DNA from: UBA4408 sp002389785
GTDB lineage: Bacteria > Bacteroidota > Bacteroidia > UBA4408
NCBI GenBank assembly: GCA_035438985.1
Contig: DAORJK010000005.1
Coordinates: 62,001 to 126,000, forward strand
DNA: 64,000 nucleotides
Reading direction: 5' to 3'
Positions 8,825-17,491 of the stretch are shown piece by piece. The notes beneath the pieces were generated by a model that was not told the DNA's origin, ran no database searches, and saw only the letters and a list, made by a program, of their open reading frames with translations. Position numbers and translations under genes: made by a program. Each line of letters starts with the position of its first letter. Position 1 is the stretch's first letter.

Positions 8825-9436
8825 TTATTTCGACTTCTTTGGTGCAATCATCATTTGCATTTTTTTTCCTTCCAACAAAGGCAACTGTTCAACTTTGCCA
8901 ATCTCTTCTAACTCTTGTGCAAACTTCAACAACAAAATTTCACCTTGTTCTTTAAATAATATCGATCTTCCTTTAAAGAACACAAAGGCTTTTACTTTTG
9001 AACCTTCTTCTAAAAATTTAATAGCATGGTTTTTTTTAAAATTAAAATCATGCTCATCAGTATTCGGTCCAAAACGAATTTCTTTTACAACTACTTTAGA
9101 AGCTTTGGCTTTTATTTCCTTTTGCTTCTTTTTTTGCTCGTATAAAAACTTCTTATAGTCAATTACTTTACAAACCGGTGGTTCTGCTGTTGGTGATATT
9201 TCAACAAGATCCAAACCTGCTTCTTGTGCAATTTGAAGTGCCTTTTCAATCGGAAAAATACCGGTTTCAATTCCCTCACCTACTACCCGAACCGTGCGGG
9301 CTCGAATGCGTTCATTGATATTATGGGTATCTTCTGCCTTGCGTGGATTTTTACTGAATCGTCTGTCAAAATCCGGTCGTGGAGCTGCAGGTGCTGCAGG
9401 CTTCTTGAAATTCGGGTTGTAATATTTTGTTGCTAT
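8825..9436 (-). CDS. infC: Translation initiation factor IF-3, apparently with an AUA start codon
   Basis: IF-3 binds the 30S subunit, prevents premature 50S joining and rejects non-canonical start codons. The C-terminal domain is plain (GLDLVEISPTAEPPVCKVIDYKKF onward, basic KKKQKEIKAKA linker). The conserved N-terminal domain (INERIRARTVRVVGE, then FPIEKALQIAQEAG) is in frame upstream, so the TTG at 9214 cannot be the start. Reading back there is no in-frame ATG, GTG or TTG. The frame reaches ATA at 9436-9434, eight bases after a perfect AGGAGG (9450-9445), giving 203 residues starting (M)ATKYYNPNF. A rare start fits known IF-3 autocontrol in E. coli (AUU). An AGGAGG is itself unusual in Bacteroidota. 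Confidence 0.88.
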   Translation of the reverse strand: MATKYYNPNFKKPAAPAAPRPDFDRRFSKNPRKAEDTHNINERIRARTVRVVGEGIETGIFPIEKALQIAQEAGLDLVEISPTAEPPVCKVIDYKKFLYEQKKKQKEIKAKASKVVVKEIRFGPNTDEHDFNFKKNHAIKFLEEGSKVKAFVFFKGRSILFKEQGEILLLKFAQELEEIGKVEQLPLLEGKKMQMMIAPKKSK

Positions 9437-9444
9437 ACCTTTGT

Positions 9445-9450
9445 CCTCCT
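9445..9450 (-). promoter_or_regulatory. Strong Shine-Dalgarno AGGAGG of infC
   Basis: On the minus strand AGGAGG lies eight bases before the ATA codon at 9436-9434. It fixes the probable infC start, since no canonical start codon exists in frame upstream of the conserved N-terminal domain. I noticed no comparable AGGAGG at the other starts I inspected. Confidence 0.75.
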
Positions 9451-9493
9451 GATTAGTTAATACTTTATTTTATTAATTATAAGATCCTAATTT

Positions 9494-11419
9494 TTAATTT
9501 ACCATTTCCTTTTTCATCAACTCGGCGAAGTTTTCAATGGTAAAACTACCCAAATCTCCTTCTCCTTGTTTCCTTACAGAAACGGTGTTCTCAGCAATTT
9601 CTTTTTCTCCAATCAACAACATGAATGGAATTTTTTTCAATTCCGTATCACGAATTTTTTTGCCAATTTTTTCGTTTCTTTCGTCAACGAAGCCGCGAAT
9701 ATCGTAATTATTTAACAATTTTAAAACATTTTGTGCCTCTTCGTTATATTTTTCACTAATTGGCAATACGGCAATTTGTTCCGGGCTCAGCCACAATGGG
9801 AATTTCCCTGCACAATGCTCTATTAAAACTGCCACAAAACGTTCGAGTGATCCAAAGGGAGCACGGTGAATCATTACCGGTCGATGCTTTAAGTTATCGC
9901 TGCCGGTATATTCCAGTTCGAATCGAATAGGTAAATTATAATCTACTTGAATAGTTCCTAATTGCCATTTACGCCCTATCGCATCACGCACCATAAAGTC
10001 AAGTTTAGGTCCGTAAAATGCAGCTTCACCATACTCAACTTTTGTTTTTAAACCCTTTTCTTGAGCCGATTCAATAATTGCCTGTTCAGCAAGTGCCCAA
10101 TTTTCATCACTGCCTATGTATTTTGTTTTATTGTTGGGATCACGCAACGAAATTTGTGCGGTATACTCTGTAAAATCAAGTGCTTTAAATACATAAAGCA
10201 CTAAATCTATTACCTTACAAAATTCTTCTTTTACCTGATCGGGTCGGCAAAATAAATGAGCATCGTCTTGTGTAAAACCTCGCACACGTGTTAGTCCATG
10301 CAACTCTCCTGCTTGTTCGTAACGGTAAACAGTTCCAAATTCGGCCAAGCGTACAGGTAAATCCTTATATGATTTGGGAGATGATTTATAGATTTCGCAA
10401 TGATGCGGACAATTCATTGGTTTTAAAAAAAACTCTTCATCTTCCCTTGGAGTGTGAATAGGTTGAAAAGAATCGGCACCATACTTTTCATAATGACCTG
10501 AAGTTATGTATAGATTTTTATTCCCAATATGTGGGGTGATAACTTGCTGATAACCTGCTTGAACTTGTGCTTTCCTCAAAAAATTTTCAAGACGTTCACG
10601 CAGTGCAGTTCCTTTCGGAAGCCAAAGTGGTAAACCCATTCCCACTTTTTCGGAAAAGGTAAATAACTCTAATTCCTTTCCCAGTTTTCGATGATCGCGT
10701 TTTTTTGCTTCTTCAAGCAATGCTAAATATTCGGTAAGTTCTTTTTGCTTGGGAAAGGTAATAGCGTAAACACGGGTGAGCATTTTGTTTTTTTCATCTC
10801 CTCTCCAGTAAGCACCGGCAATATTCATAATTTTTACAGCCTTAATAAAGCCGGTATCAGGAATATGCGGACCGCGGCACAAATCGGTAAAGTTTCCTTG
10901 TTGATAAAAAGTTATACTTCCATCTTCAAGATCCTTTAATAAATCCAACTTGTATTCATCTTGTTTCTCAGTAAAATACTTAATCGCATCGTTTTTTGAA
11001 ACCTCACTGCGTTGGTATTTGTTTTTTTGTTGAGCCAACTCGAGCATTTTGTCTTCAATATTTTTAAAGTCATCCGACGTTAACACTTTTCCTCCCAAAT
11101 CAATATCGTAATAAAAACCATTTTCAATAGCAGGACCAATTCCAAACTTGGTTCCGGGATAAATTGCTTCTAAGGCTTCTGCCATAAGATGTGCCGACGA
11201 ATGCCAGTAAGTGGCTTTTCCATCTGCATCGTTCCAGGTTAACAAAGAAAGTGTAGCATCCTCATTTATTGATCTTGAAGCATCCCATACTGTTCCATTA
11301 ACTTTTGCCGCCAGAACATTGCGCGCTAATCCCTCACTAATACTTAAAGCTACTTGTAAAGCTGTAGTTCCCTTTTCATATTCACGCACAGCCCCATCCG
11401 GTAGAGTAATTTTAATCAT
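9494..11419 (-). CDS. thrS: Threonyl-tRNA synthetase
   Basis: ThrRS charges tRNA-Thr in the cytoplasm. The 641 residues carry an N-terminal TGS domain (about 1-60), the editing/SAD domain (HSSAHLMAEAL near 76 and CRGPHIPDTG near 182), the class II catalytic core with the zinc-binding MNCPHHCEIY motif and VRGFTQDDAHLF, and the C-terminal anticodon-binding domain. It is the first gene of thrS-infC-rpmI-rplT, with a good promoter 29 bases upstream. Translational autocontrol by ThrRS is known in E. coli; no tRNA-like leader is evident in the very short leader here. Confidence 0.97.
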   Translation of the reverse strand: MIKITLPDGAVREYEKGTTALQVALSISEGLARNVLAAKVNGTVWDASRSINEDATLSLLTWNDADGKATYWHSSAHLMAEALEAIYPGTKFGIGPAIENGFYYDIDLGGKVLTSDDFKNIEDKMLELAQQKNKYQRSEVSKNDAIKYFTEKQDEYKLDLLKDLEDGSITFYQQGNFTDLCRGPHIPDTGFIKAVKIMNIAGAYWRGDEKNKMLTRVYAITFPKQKELTEYLALLEEAKKRDHRKLGKELELFTFSEKVGMGLPLWLPKGTALRERLENFLRKAQVQAGYQQVITPHIGNKNLYITSGHYEKYGADSFQPIHTPREDEEFFLKPMNCPHHCEIYKSSPKSYKDLPVRLAEFGTVYRYEQAGELHGLTRVRGFTQDDAHLFCRPDQVKEEFCKVIDLVLYVFKALDFTEYTAQISLRDPNNKTKYIGSDENWALAEQAIIESAQEKGLKTKVEYGEAAFYGPKLDFMVRDAIGRKWQLGTIQVDYNLPIRFELEYTGSDNLKHRPVMIHRAPFGSLERFVAVLIEHCAGKFPLWLSPEQIAVLPISEKYNEEAQNVLKLLNNYDIRGFVDERNEKIGKKIRDTELKKIPFMLLIGEKEIAENTVSVRKQGEGDLGSFTIENFAELMKKEMVN

Positions 11420-11447
11420 ACTGTATTTTTTTAGTTAAAAAAGTTTG

Positions 11448-11478
11448 CGAAGTTAAGCAATTGGCTTGCGATTACAAA
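11448..11478 (-). promoter_or_regulatory. thrS operon promoter (TTTG-N19-TAACTTCG)
   Basis: On the minus strand TTTG (11478-11475) is followed after 19 bases by TAACTTCG (11455-11448), close to the Bacteroidota consensus TTTG-N17-20-TAnnTTTG. Predicted transcription start is about 11445, giving a leader of roughly 26 bases before the thrS ATG. Confidence 0.6.
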
Positions 11479-11545
11479 TCAAATTATAGACATTACTATG
11501 TGCAAAACAAATTATTTACTTGTGTAAAAAATCTACTTAGCGGAA

Positions 11546-11575
11546 TTTGATTTTGCCTACTTTATACTAACTTCG
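11546..11575 (+). promoter_or_regulatory. Promoter of the secreted modular protein (TTTG-N18-TAACTTCG)
   Basis: TTTG at 11546-11549, an 18-base spacer, then TAACTTCG at 11568-11575, about 40 bases before the ATG. The box and following bases (TAACTTCGCAAACTT) are identical to those of the divergent thrS promoter. Confidence 0.55.
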
Positions 11576-11616
11576 CAAACTTATTTTATACAAAACATTA
11601 AATTAAAACATTGAAC

Positions 11617-14600
11617 ATGCTAAAAAAATTACTTTTTACAACCATTCTTCTAGGAATTCAAATTAGTGCCTTTGCTCAATACTGCAACACTTCCTTACAT
11701 ACAGTTTCATGTACGGCCAGTGGTAATGGATACATTGATGCCGTAAGCATAGCAGCTACTTCCCTATTTAACAGCGGCACCGGATGTAGTAATACAACTT
11801 CTGCCTATACATATTTTACAGGAACTTCTCAAGTTACAGCTACTTTGGCTCGAGGTACAACCTATACTTTTTTTGTTACCGAAGGTTTGCAAAGTAGTGA
11901 TATTTCAATTTGGATTGATTATGATCAAAATTTAGTATTTGATGCAAGTGAATGGACATCAGTAGCTGTTGGATCATCGGTTGGAGTTGCAAGCAGTGTT
12001 AGCATTACCATTCCTGCTAATGCTGTTCTTGGGCAAACAGGTATGCGTGTTAGAAGCCGTAATACAGGTTTTTCAAATGGATCAGGAGATGCTTGTACTA
12101 GCTTTGGATCCGGTGAAACAGAAGACTATGATATAACCATTGTAAGTGGCGGCAGCGGTGCAGGATGTATTGCAACTTCTCAATATCCATCCGGAACTAT
12201 CGCAGGACCAACTACTAGTGGACAAGTAGTAGTTATTTCGCCTTCAACCGGTACAACCTGTAATTATTCAGGAGAATATAGTGCGATTTCACTTTCTGTT
12301 GGAAACTATACGCTTACATCAAGTAATCCGTCTGACTTTTTTACGGTAACTAATACATCCAACGCTGTTTTGTTTTATGGTACTCAACCGCTGAACTTTA
12401 ATATAGCTACTCCCGGAATTTACTATTCACATATTTTTTCAAATAATGGCTGCATCGCAGATAACGTATGTAGAGGAGTTTCGATTACAAGAAACGGAGT
12501 TGTTACTACCCCTCCTACTGTAACTACTACTGCTATTTCAGCTATTACAACTACAACAGCCAGTACAGGTGGAAATGTTACAAGTGCCGGATCAGCAACT
12601 GTTACATCTCGAGGAGTTTGTTATTCAACTAACGTCAATCCTACTACCTTGGATGCTACCGTAGCCAATGGTTCGGGTACAGGTGCCTTTGTAGCTAATT
12701 TATCTTCATTAACTCCCGGTACAACCTATCATGTGCGTGCTTATGCTACAAGTAGTGCAGGTACGAGTTATGGTGCCGATGTAAGTTTTACCACAACAGC
12801 TTCAACAACCGGTTGTATTGCAACAACGATGTATCCACAAACGGTGGCTACAGGACCAACAACCAACGGTCAAACTGTGACCATTGTAACAGATCAATAT
12901 GCAGGTGAATATTATGAAATTACCTTAGTTGCTGGTTCTTTTTCAGCGGGTTCTTCTGTAACTACAGATTACTTAACTGTTACTACCACCACTAATACCA
13001 TAATTGCAAGTGGAGTTCAACCTGTTGTCTTTTCAATTGCTGCAGCCGGAACTTATAGAGTTCATGTTTTTAAAAATGCTGCATGTTTAACGGAGGCAGT
13101 TCCACGCACTACTACCATGACTAAACTTGGTATACCAACTGTTACAAGTACCGCTGCAAGCGCAATTACAGCAAGTTCAGCAACAACCGGAGGAAATGTT
13201 ACAAGTGCGGGAACCGGAACAGTTACTGCACGTGGTGTTTGCTATGCAACCACAGCCAATCCTACCACTGCTAACTCAATAGTTGCAAGTGGTACCGGAA
13301 CCGGTGTTTTTACTGCGAATCTAACCGGGCTAGCGATGGGAACTACTTATCATTTCAGAGCCTATGCAACCAACGCATCTGGTACCGCTTACGGTGCCGA
13401 TTTAACCTTTACAACTACTACGCAAGCCCTTGCTTCGGTTACAACAACAGCAGCAAGCGCCATCACTACTACTACTGCTAACAGTGGAGGAAACGTAACC
13501 AGCATTGGAGGTTCTGCCGTTACATCGCGCGGTATTTGTTATGCCACAACTGCGAATCCAACTTTAGCTAACACAGTAATATCAGGTGGAAGTGGTGCAG
13601 GAAGTTTCGTTTCCAATTTAACCGGTTTAAATCCCAATACTACCTATTATGTTCGAGCTTATGCTACCAACACGGCCGGAACTGCTTATGGTAGCCAAAT
13701 ATCTTTTGTTACTGCAAATCCTACCCCACCAACCGTAACTACCACTGCTGCGTCATCTATTAGTTATTTTAGTGCCAATGCCGGAGGAAGTGTAACTTCA
13801 GGAGGTTCTTCTCCTGTTACTGATCGTGGAGTGTGTTATAGCACCAATCCAAGTCCAACTATTGCTAATTCAAAAGTTTCAGGAGGTAGTGGTAACGGAG
13901 TATTTAGTGTTGGATTAACAGGTCTTTCCGGAAGTACTACTTATCATTTCCGTGCCTATGCAACCAATAGTGTGGGTACCTCTTACGGAAGTGATTTAAC
14001 TTTTACAACTTTAAACCCATGTATCAACAGCACTGAAGCTTATTTAACAAATTTAGCATTTGTTGATGCAGCCGTGGCAAATCAATATTCTACCTACTTC
14101 AGTTCCTATTTAACTCCTAATGCACAAGGGTTGCCTGGCTTACCAGCCACCGTTAATACGAACGGGCTCAATCCTTATAACTTAGTGAATGTGGGACTAC
14201 CCATTCGTTTTAAAGTGAAATGTTACAATAATAAAACAAATGGTACTTCAATAGTAAGCGGATTGTGTAAACTTAGAACAACAGATCCACAAATTTCTAT
14301 CTCAGATAGTACTGCCGGATTAAACAATGTTGGCTGGCACAATGAAGCTTGGTCGACCGATGAATTCGAAATTTGGGTTTCAAATTCTGTAACCACCAGT
14401 TATACTGCCTATGTGGAAGTTTTACTTACAGAAGGACCTAATAATTATTACACGAAATGTATTCCAATTCCTATTAAACCATTTAGTGTTGCTGTATTGG
14501 ATGTTGATGATGACAACAATCCGGATAGCAATGGTAACAACAACGATCAAGCAGAATATAATGAGACCGTAGAATTTTTACCGTATATTAATAATAGTTC

Positions 14601-15192
14601 AACTTTCTCAGCATCCAAGGTTGCCGGATTTGTTCAAAATTTTGACTACTTATCAAATGTTTCAATCTGGGACAATCATCCTGGTTCTTCCGGAACAGTT
14701 TACTCACAAGGTTGGTGGAATTATAGTTTTGGTCAACCGCAGCCAATTCCAGCAGGAACCCTAAATACTTTGCCTGAGTACGATTTTGTATTTGATTATA
14801 CCTATACCTCAACTTACCGTTTCGACTTACATTTAATGATGGGAGCTGGATTTGATTTACTAAATTCTCCCAATAACTTAACACTCATGCGTTCATCTAT
14901 TCCATTAACATTTAATCCAAACTCACCTACCATTCCACCGAATGGAATAGTTTCACAAGCAAAAAATAACGACGTAGCTGTTTATCCTAATCCTTTTAAT
15001 AACGAACTTGTGGTGGTTGTAAAAGGTGCAACAACACAAACAAAATATCAAGTTATCAATGCACTTGGAATGTTGGTACACGAAGGCTATTTGTCTGGTG
15101 AGAAATCGGCAATTAATTTATCGCATCTAGCAAGCGGTTTATATACGCTGCAAGTAAACGGACAAGCTGGAATTAAGCTATCTAAAAAATAA
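11617..15192 (+). CDS. Large secreted modular protein: GEVED domain, four FN3-like repeats, T9SS sorting domain
   Basis: A 1191-residue exported protein probably displayed or released by type IX secretion. The ATG at 11617 gives a clean signal peptide ending FAQYC. A GEVED-type domain ends in GETEDYDITI (about 90-185). Two cysteine-containing modules begin CIAT.. near 190 and 400. Four FN3-like repeats of about 90 residues (VT.RGVCY.T..NPT ... TYH.RAYATN..GT.YG) lie near 299-392, 506-599, 607-698 and 704-798. A unique region with an acidic DVDDDNNPDSNGNNNDQAEY stretch, possibly calcium-binding, is near 968-985. The last 75 residues are a type A sorting domain (VYPNPFNNEL...GLYTLQV). No catalytic motif is seen; adhesion or matrix function is a guess. 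Confidence 0.85.
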   Translation: MLKKLLFTTILLGIQISAFAQYCNTSLHTVSCTASGNGYIDAVSIAATSLFNSGTGCSNTTSAYTYFTGTSQVTATLARGTTYTFFVTEGLQSSDISIWIDYDQNLVFDASEWTSVAVGSSVGVASSVSITIPANAVLGQTGMRVRSRNTGFSNGSGDACTSFGSGETEDYDITIVSGGSGAGCIATSQYPSGTIAGPTTSGQVVVISPSTGTTCNYSGEYSAISLSVGNYTLTSSNPSDFFTVTNTSNAVLFYGTQPLNFNIATPGIYYSHIFSNNGCIADNVCRGVSITRNGVVTTPPTVTTTAISAITTTTASTGGNVTSAGSATVTSRGVCYSTNVNPTTLDATVANGSGTGAFVANLSSLTPGTTYHVRAYATSSAGTSYGADVSFTTTASTTGCIATTMYPQTVATGPTTNGQTVTIVTDQYAGEYYEITLVAGSFSAGSSVTTDYLTVTTTTNTIIASGVQPVVFSIAAAGTYRVHVFKNAACLTEAVPRTTTMTKLGIPTVTSTAASAITASSATTGGNVTSAGTGTVTARGVCYATTANPTTANSIVASGTGTGVFTANLTGLAMGTTYHFRAYATNASGTAYGADLTFTTTTQALASVTTTAASAITTTTANSGGNVTSIGGSAVTSRGICYATTANPTLANTVISGGSGAGSFVSNLTGLNPNTTYYVRAYATNTAGTAYGSQISFVTANPTPPTVTTTAASSISYFSANAGGSVTSGGSSPVTDRGVCYSTNPSPTIANSKVSGGSGNGVFSVGLTGLSGSTTYHFRAYATNSVGTSYGSDLTFTTLNPCINSTEAYLTNLAFVDAAVANQYSTYFSSYLTPNAQGLPGLPATVNTNGLNPYNLVNVGLPIRFKVKCYNNKTNGTSIVSGLCKLRTTDPQISISDSTAGLNNVGWHNEAWSTDEFEIWVSNSVTTSYTAYVEVLLTEGPNNYYTKCIPIPIKPFSVAVLDVDDDNNPDSNGNNNDQAEYNETVEFLPYINNSSTFSASKVAGFVQNFDYLSNVSIWDNHPGSSGTVYSQGWWNYSFGQPQPIPAGTLNTLPEYDFVFDYTYTSTYRFDLHLMMGAGFDLLNSPNNLTLMRSSIPLTFNPNSPTIPPNGIVSQAKNNDVAVYPNPFNNELVVVVKGATTQTKYQVINALGMLVHEGYLSGEKSAINLSHLASGLYTLQVNGQAGIKLSKK

Positions 15193-15211
15193 AAATTAGA
15201 TCGAATTTAGC

Positions 15212-15247
15212 ATCCCCGGAAATTGAAAAATTTTCGGGGATTTTTTA
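15212..15247. terminator. Bidirectional intrinsic terminator
   Basis: ATCCCCGGAAATT and AATTTTCGGGGAT pair with one G-U, followed by a T-run at 15241-15246. It sits between the convergent adhesin-like gene and the methyltransferase gene, and could serve both. Confidence 0.8.
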
Positions 15248-15952
15248 TTTATACAGCAAGAAAATTGCAGGTCGTTTGTGTAAATTAGGGATTTTCATTT
15301 TCCAATCGTTGATTGATTGTGATTGAATAAATTCATCAGGCAAGGTTAAATCCATGGCAACACAAAGCATAGTTGTAGAAGAACAATTTTTCAGCAAATC
15401 TTCTAACAGGTGGTTATTGCGGAAAGGAGTTTCAATAAAAATTTGTGTTTGATGCTGGCTTTGAACGAGTTTTTCCAACTCCTTAATCCTTTTGTTTCTT
15501 TCGTTTCTGTCAATAGGTAAATATCCTTGAAAAGCGAAACTTTGTCCATTAAATCCGGATGCCATCAAAGCTAATAAAATTGAGGACGGTCCAACCAAAG
15601 GAACAACTTGAATGTTTTTTTGATGTGCCAGCTTCACAGCTTCGGCGCCCGGGTCAGCTATACCTGGACAACCTGCTTCTGAAATAATTCCCATGTTTTT
15701 ACCCTCTAACAAACATTTCATAGCTGTCGAAAGTTCAGTGATATCGGTATGTTTATTCAAAACGAACAAAGATATTTCTTGCAAGGGCTTTTTAATTCCT
15801 AATTTTTTCAGATACTGTCGTGCCCATTTTTCATTTTCAACTAGGTAAGTATCAATTTCATTAATAATTTGATATACCGACGATGGAATGGTTGAAATTG
15901 GATCAATTTCGCCAAGTGTTGTAGGTATTAAATAAAGTTTTCCTTTGTCCAT
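15245..15952 (-). CDS. RsmI-like tetrapyrrole-methylase-family SAM methyltransferase
   Basis: A 235-residue protein of the RsmI/tetrapyrrole methylase fold. Visible features are the N-terminal KLYLIPTTLGE strand-turn, the ISEAGCPGIADPG SAM-binding loop (about residues 91-103), the VPLVGPSSILLALMASG helix, and FIETPFRNN. RsmI 2'-O-methylates C1402 of 16S rRNA. This form is shorter than the 286-residue E. coli enzyme and its first glycine loop reads IPTTLGEID rather than VATPIGNLGD. It is a recognisable Bacteroidota subfamily whose exact target I cannot confirm. Confidence 0.8.
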   Translation of the reverse strand: MDKGKLYLIPTTLGEIDPISTIPSSVYQIINEIDTYLVENEKWARQYLKKLGIKKPLQEISLFVLNKHTDITELSTAMKCLLEGKNMGIISEAGCPGIADPGAEAVKLAHQKNIQVVPLVGPSSILLALMASGFNGQSFAFQGYLPIDRNERNKRIKELEKLVQSQHQTQIFIETPFRNNHLLEDLLKNCSSTTMLCVAMDLTLPDEFIQSQSINDWKMKIPNLHKRPAIFLLYK

Positions 15953-16025
15953 TTAATAATGTATTTATTGTAAAGTAGAGACTTTAGTTTCAATAAAAAT
16001 CAAATATTCTTAATATTTACATGAA

Positions 16026-16075
16026 ATATCATTCATTAGTAGATTTTTAAAATATTAATGAATGATATATCATTC
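16026..16075. repeat. Perfect 13-bp inverted repeat with an extra half-copy
   Basis: ATATCATTCATTA (16026-16038) and TAATGAATGATAT (16056-16068) form a perfect 13-bp palindrome with a 17-base centre. A third partial copy, ATATCATTCA, overlaps at 16066-16075. It lies between mnmE (ending at 16092, minus) and the start of the rsmI-like gene (15952). There is no clear T-run, so it may be an operator or an AT-rich terminator. Confidence 0.55.
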
Positions 16076-16091
16076 AAATAATAATACTAAA

Positions 16092-17477
16092 TTACTTTCC
16101 GATACAGAACCTGGAAAAAATTGAATCCAATACCTGCTCGTTAGATATTTCTCCACTTAACTCACCCATGTAAGCAAGCGCTCTTCGCAGATCTAAAGCT
16201 ATTAGTTCAGTCGTAAGTCCTTGTTGAACCCCTTTTAAAACATCGTCCAAGGCAGCAAACGATTTTTTCAGCCCATCATAATGCCGCATATTTGTTACTA
16301 TTTCAGAATGCCTTGCTATATCATCATCAAAAAGTAATTTACCCAAAGCATTCTTAATGTCTACTATTCCGTCTTTTTGCTTAGCTGATATACTAAGTAC
16401 ATTTTTGGTAAGGGTAAATTGATTAATCATGCCGGGAGTGCATAAATCACTTTTATTAGCCAATACCAAATAAGGTAATTGAAAGGCTGATGCTTGGGCT
16501 ATAACTTCAGTCAAATCTTGACTTGTATGAATCTCTGTAGCATCCACTACATACAACAAAATTCCTGCATTTTTTATTTTCTCATAACTCTTCTCCACTC
16601 CCATTTTTTCAATACTGTCCTCAGTTTCTCGCAGTCCTGCCGTATCAATAAACCGGTAAGCAACGCCATTTACATTTAACACTTCTTCTATGCTGTCACG
16701 CGTAGTACCTGCTATTTCGCTCACCAATGCTCGTTCTTCATTCAACAAGGTATTGAGTAAGGTAGATTTTCCGGCATTGGGCTTTCCGGCAATTGCAACA
16801 GGTACACCATTTTTTATAACATTTCCCAATTTAAATGAATCGATCAAGGGCAATAATTTTAATTGTATGCTTTTTACTAATTGCACAAATTGCTCACGGT
16901 TAGCAAACTCAACATCTTCTTCCGAAAAATCAAGCTCTAATTCCATGAGTGCTGCAAAATCAATAAGCTGTTGCCGCATCGACCGAATATCGCTACTAAA
17001 TCCTCCCCGCATCTGTTGTAATGCGAGCTTATGTGCTCCTTCCGTATCTGCGGCAATCACATCCGCTACCGCCTCTGCCTGACTTAAATCTAATTTTCCA
17101 TTTAAAAATGCACGCATGGTGAATTCACCGGCGCGAGCCATACGTGCTCCTTTTTTCAATAACAAGGAAATAATTTGCTGTTGAATATATGGCGACCCAT
17201 GACAACTTAATTCAACCGTGGTTTCTCCTGTAAAGGAACGAGGACCTAAAAACAAGGTTGCAACTACTTCATCGATCAACAAACTACCGTCGCGAATACT
17301 TCCAAAATGTGCAGTGTGTGATTTTTTAGTCGCTAAATTTTGTTTCCCTGAAGGCGAATAAAATATGGCAGAACAAATTGAAAGCGCTTCCTTTCCTGAA
17401 ATACGAATTAAGGCGATTGCTCCAATTCCGGGAGCAGATGCTGGTGCAACAATGGTATCGTTTAATTCGTGAAGCAT
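16092..17477 (-). CDS. mnmE: tRNA modification GTPase MnmE
   Basis: MnmE with MnmG installs the (carboxymethyl)aminomethyl group on U34 of several tRNAs. The 461 residues show the N-terminal folate-binding domain (DTIVAPASAPGIGAIALIRISG; SCHGSPYI), a helical domain, the inserted G domain (GKPNAGKST, DTAGLRET, NKSD) and the invariant C-terminal FCIGK whose cysteine is catalytic. Length is normal. The phoD-like gene ends 14 bp upstream of its start, so the two are probably co-transcribed. Confidence 0.96.
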   Translation of the reverse strand: MLHELNDTIVAPASAPGIGAIALIRISGKEALSICSAIFYSPSGKQNLATKKSHTAHFGSIRDGSLLIDEVVATLFLGPRSFTGETTVELSCHGSPYIQQQIISLLLKKGARMARAGEFTMRAFLNGKLDLSQAEAVADVIAADTEGAHKLALQQMRGGFSSDIRSMRQQLIDFAALMELELDFSEEDVEFANREQFVQLVKSIQLKLLPLIDSFKLGNVIKNGVPVAIAGKPNAGKSTLLNTLLNEERALVSEIAGTTRDSIEEVLNVNGVAYRFIDTAGLRETEDSIEKMGVEKSYEKIKNAGILLYVVDATEIHTSQDLTEVIAQASAFQLPYLVLANKSDLCTPGMINQFTLTKNVLSISAKQKDGIVDIKNALGKLLFDDDIARHSEIVTNMRHYDGLKKSFAALDDVLKGVQQGLTTELIALDLRRALAYMGELSGEISNEQVLDSIFSRFCIGK

Positions 17478-17491
17478 AAATAATTAACTAC

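Noticed and set aside
9214..9216. TTG at 9214 as the infC start
   Set aside because: It would remove the conserved IF-3 N-terminal domain, which is in frame and intact upstream.
12515..14010. The repetitive coding region as a CRISPR or tandem DNA repeat
   Set aside because: The repeats are about 280 bp, degenerate and in frame, encoding four FN3-like protein domains.
14588..14884. 98-residue minus-strand frame within the adhesin-like gene
   Set aside because: It is antisense to well-conserved secreted-protein sequence and shows no family features.
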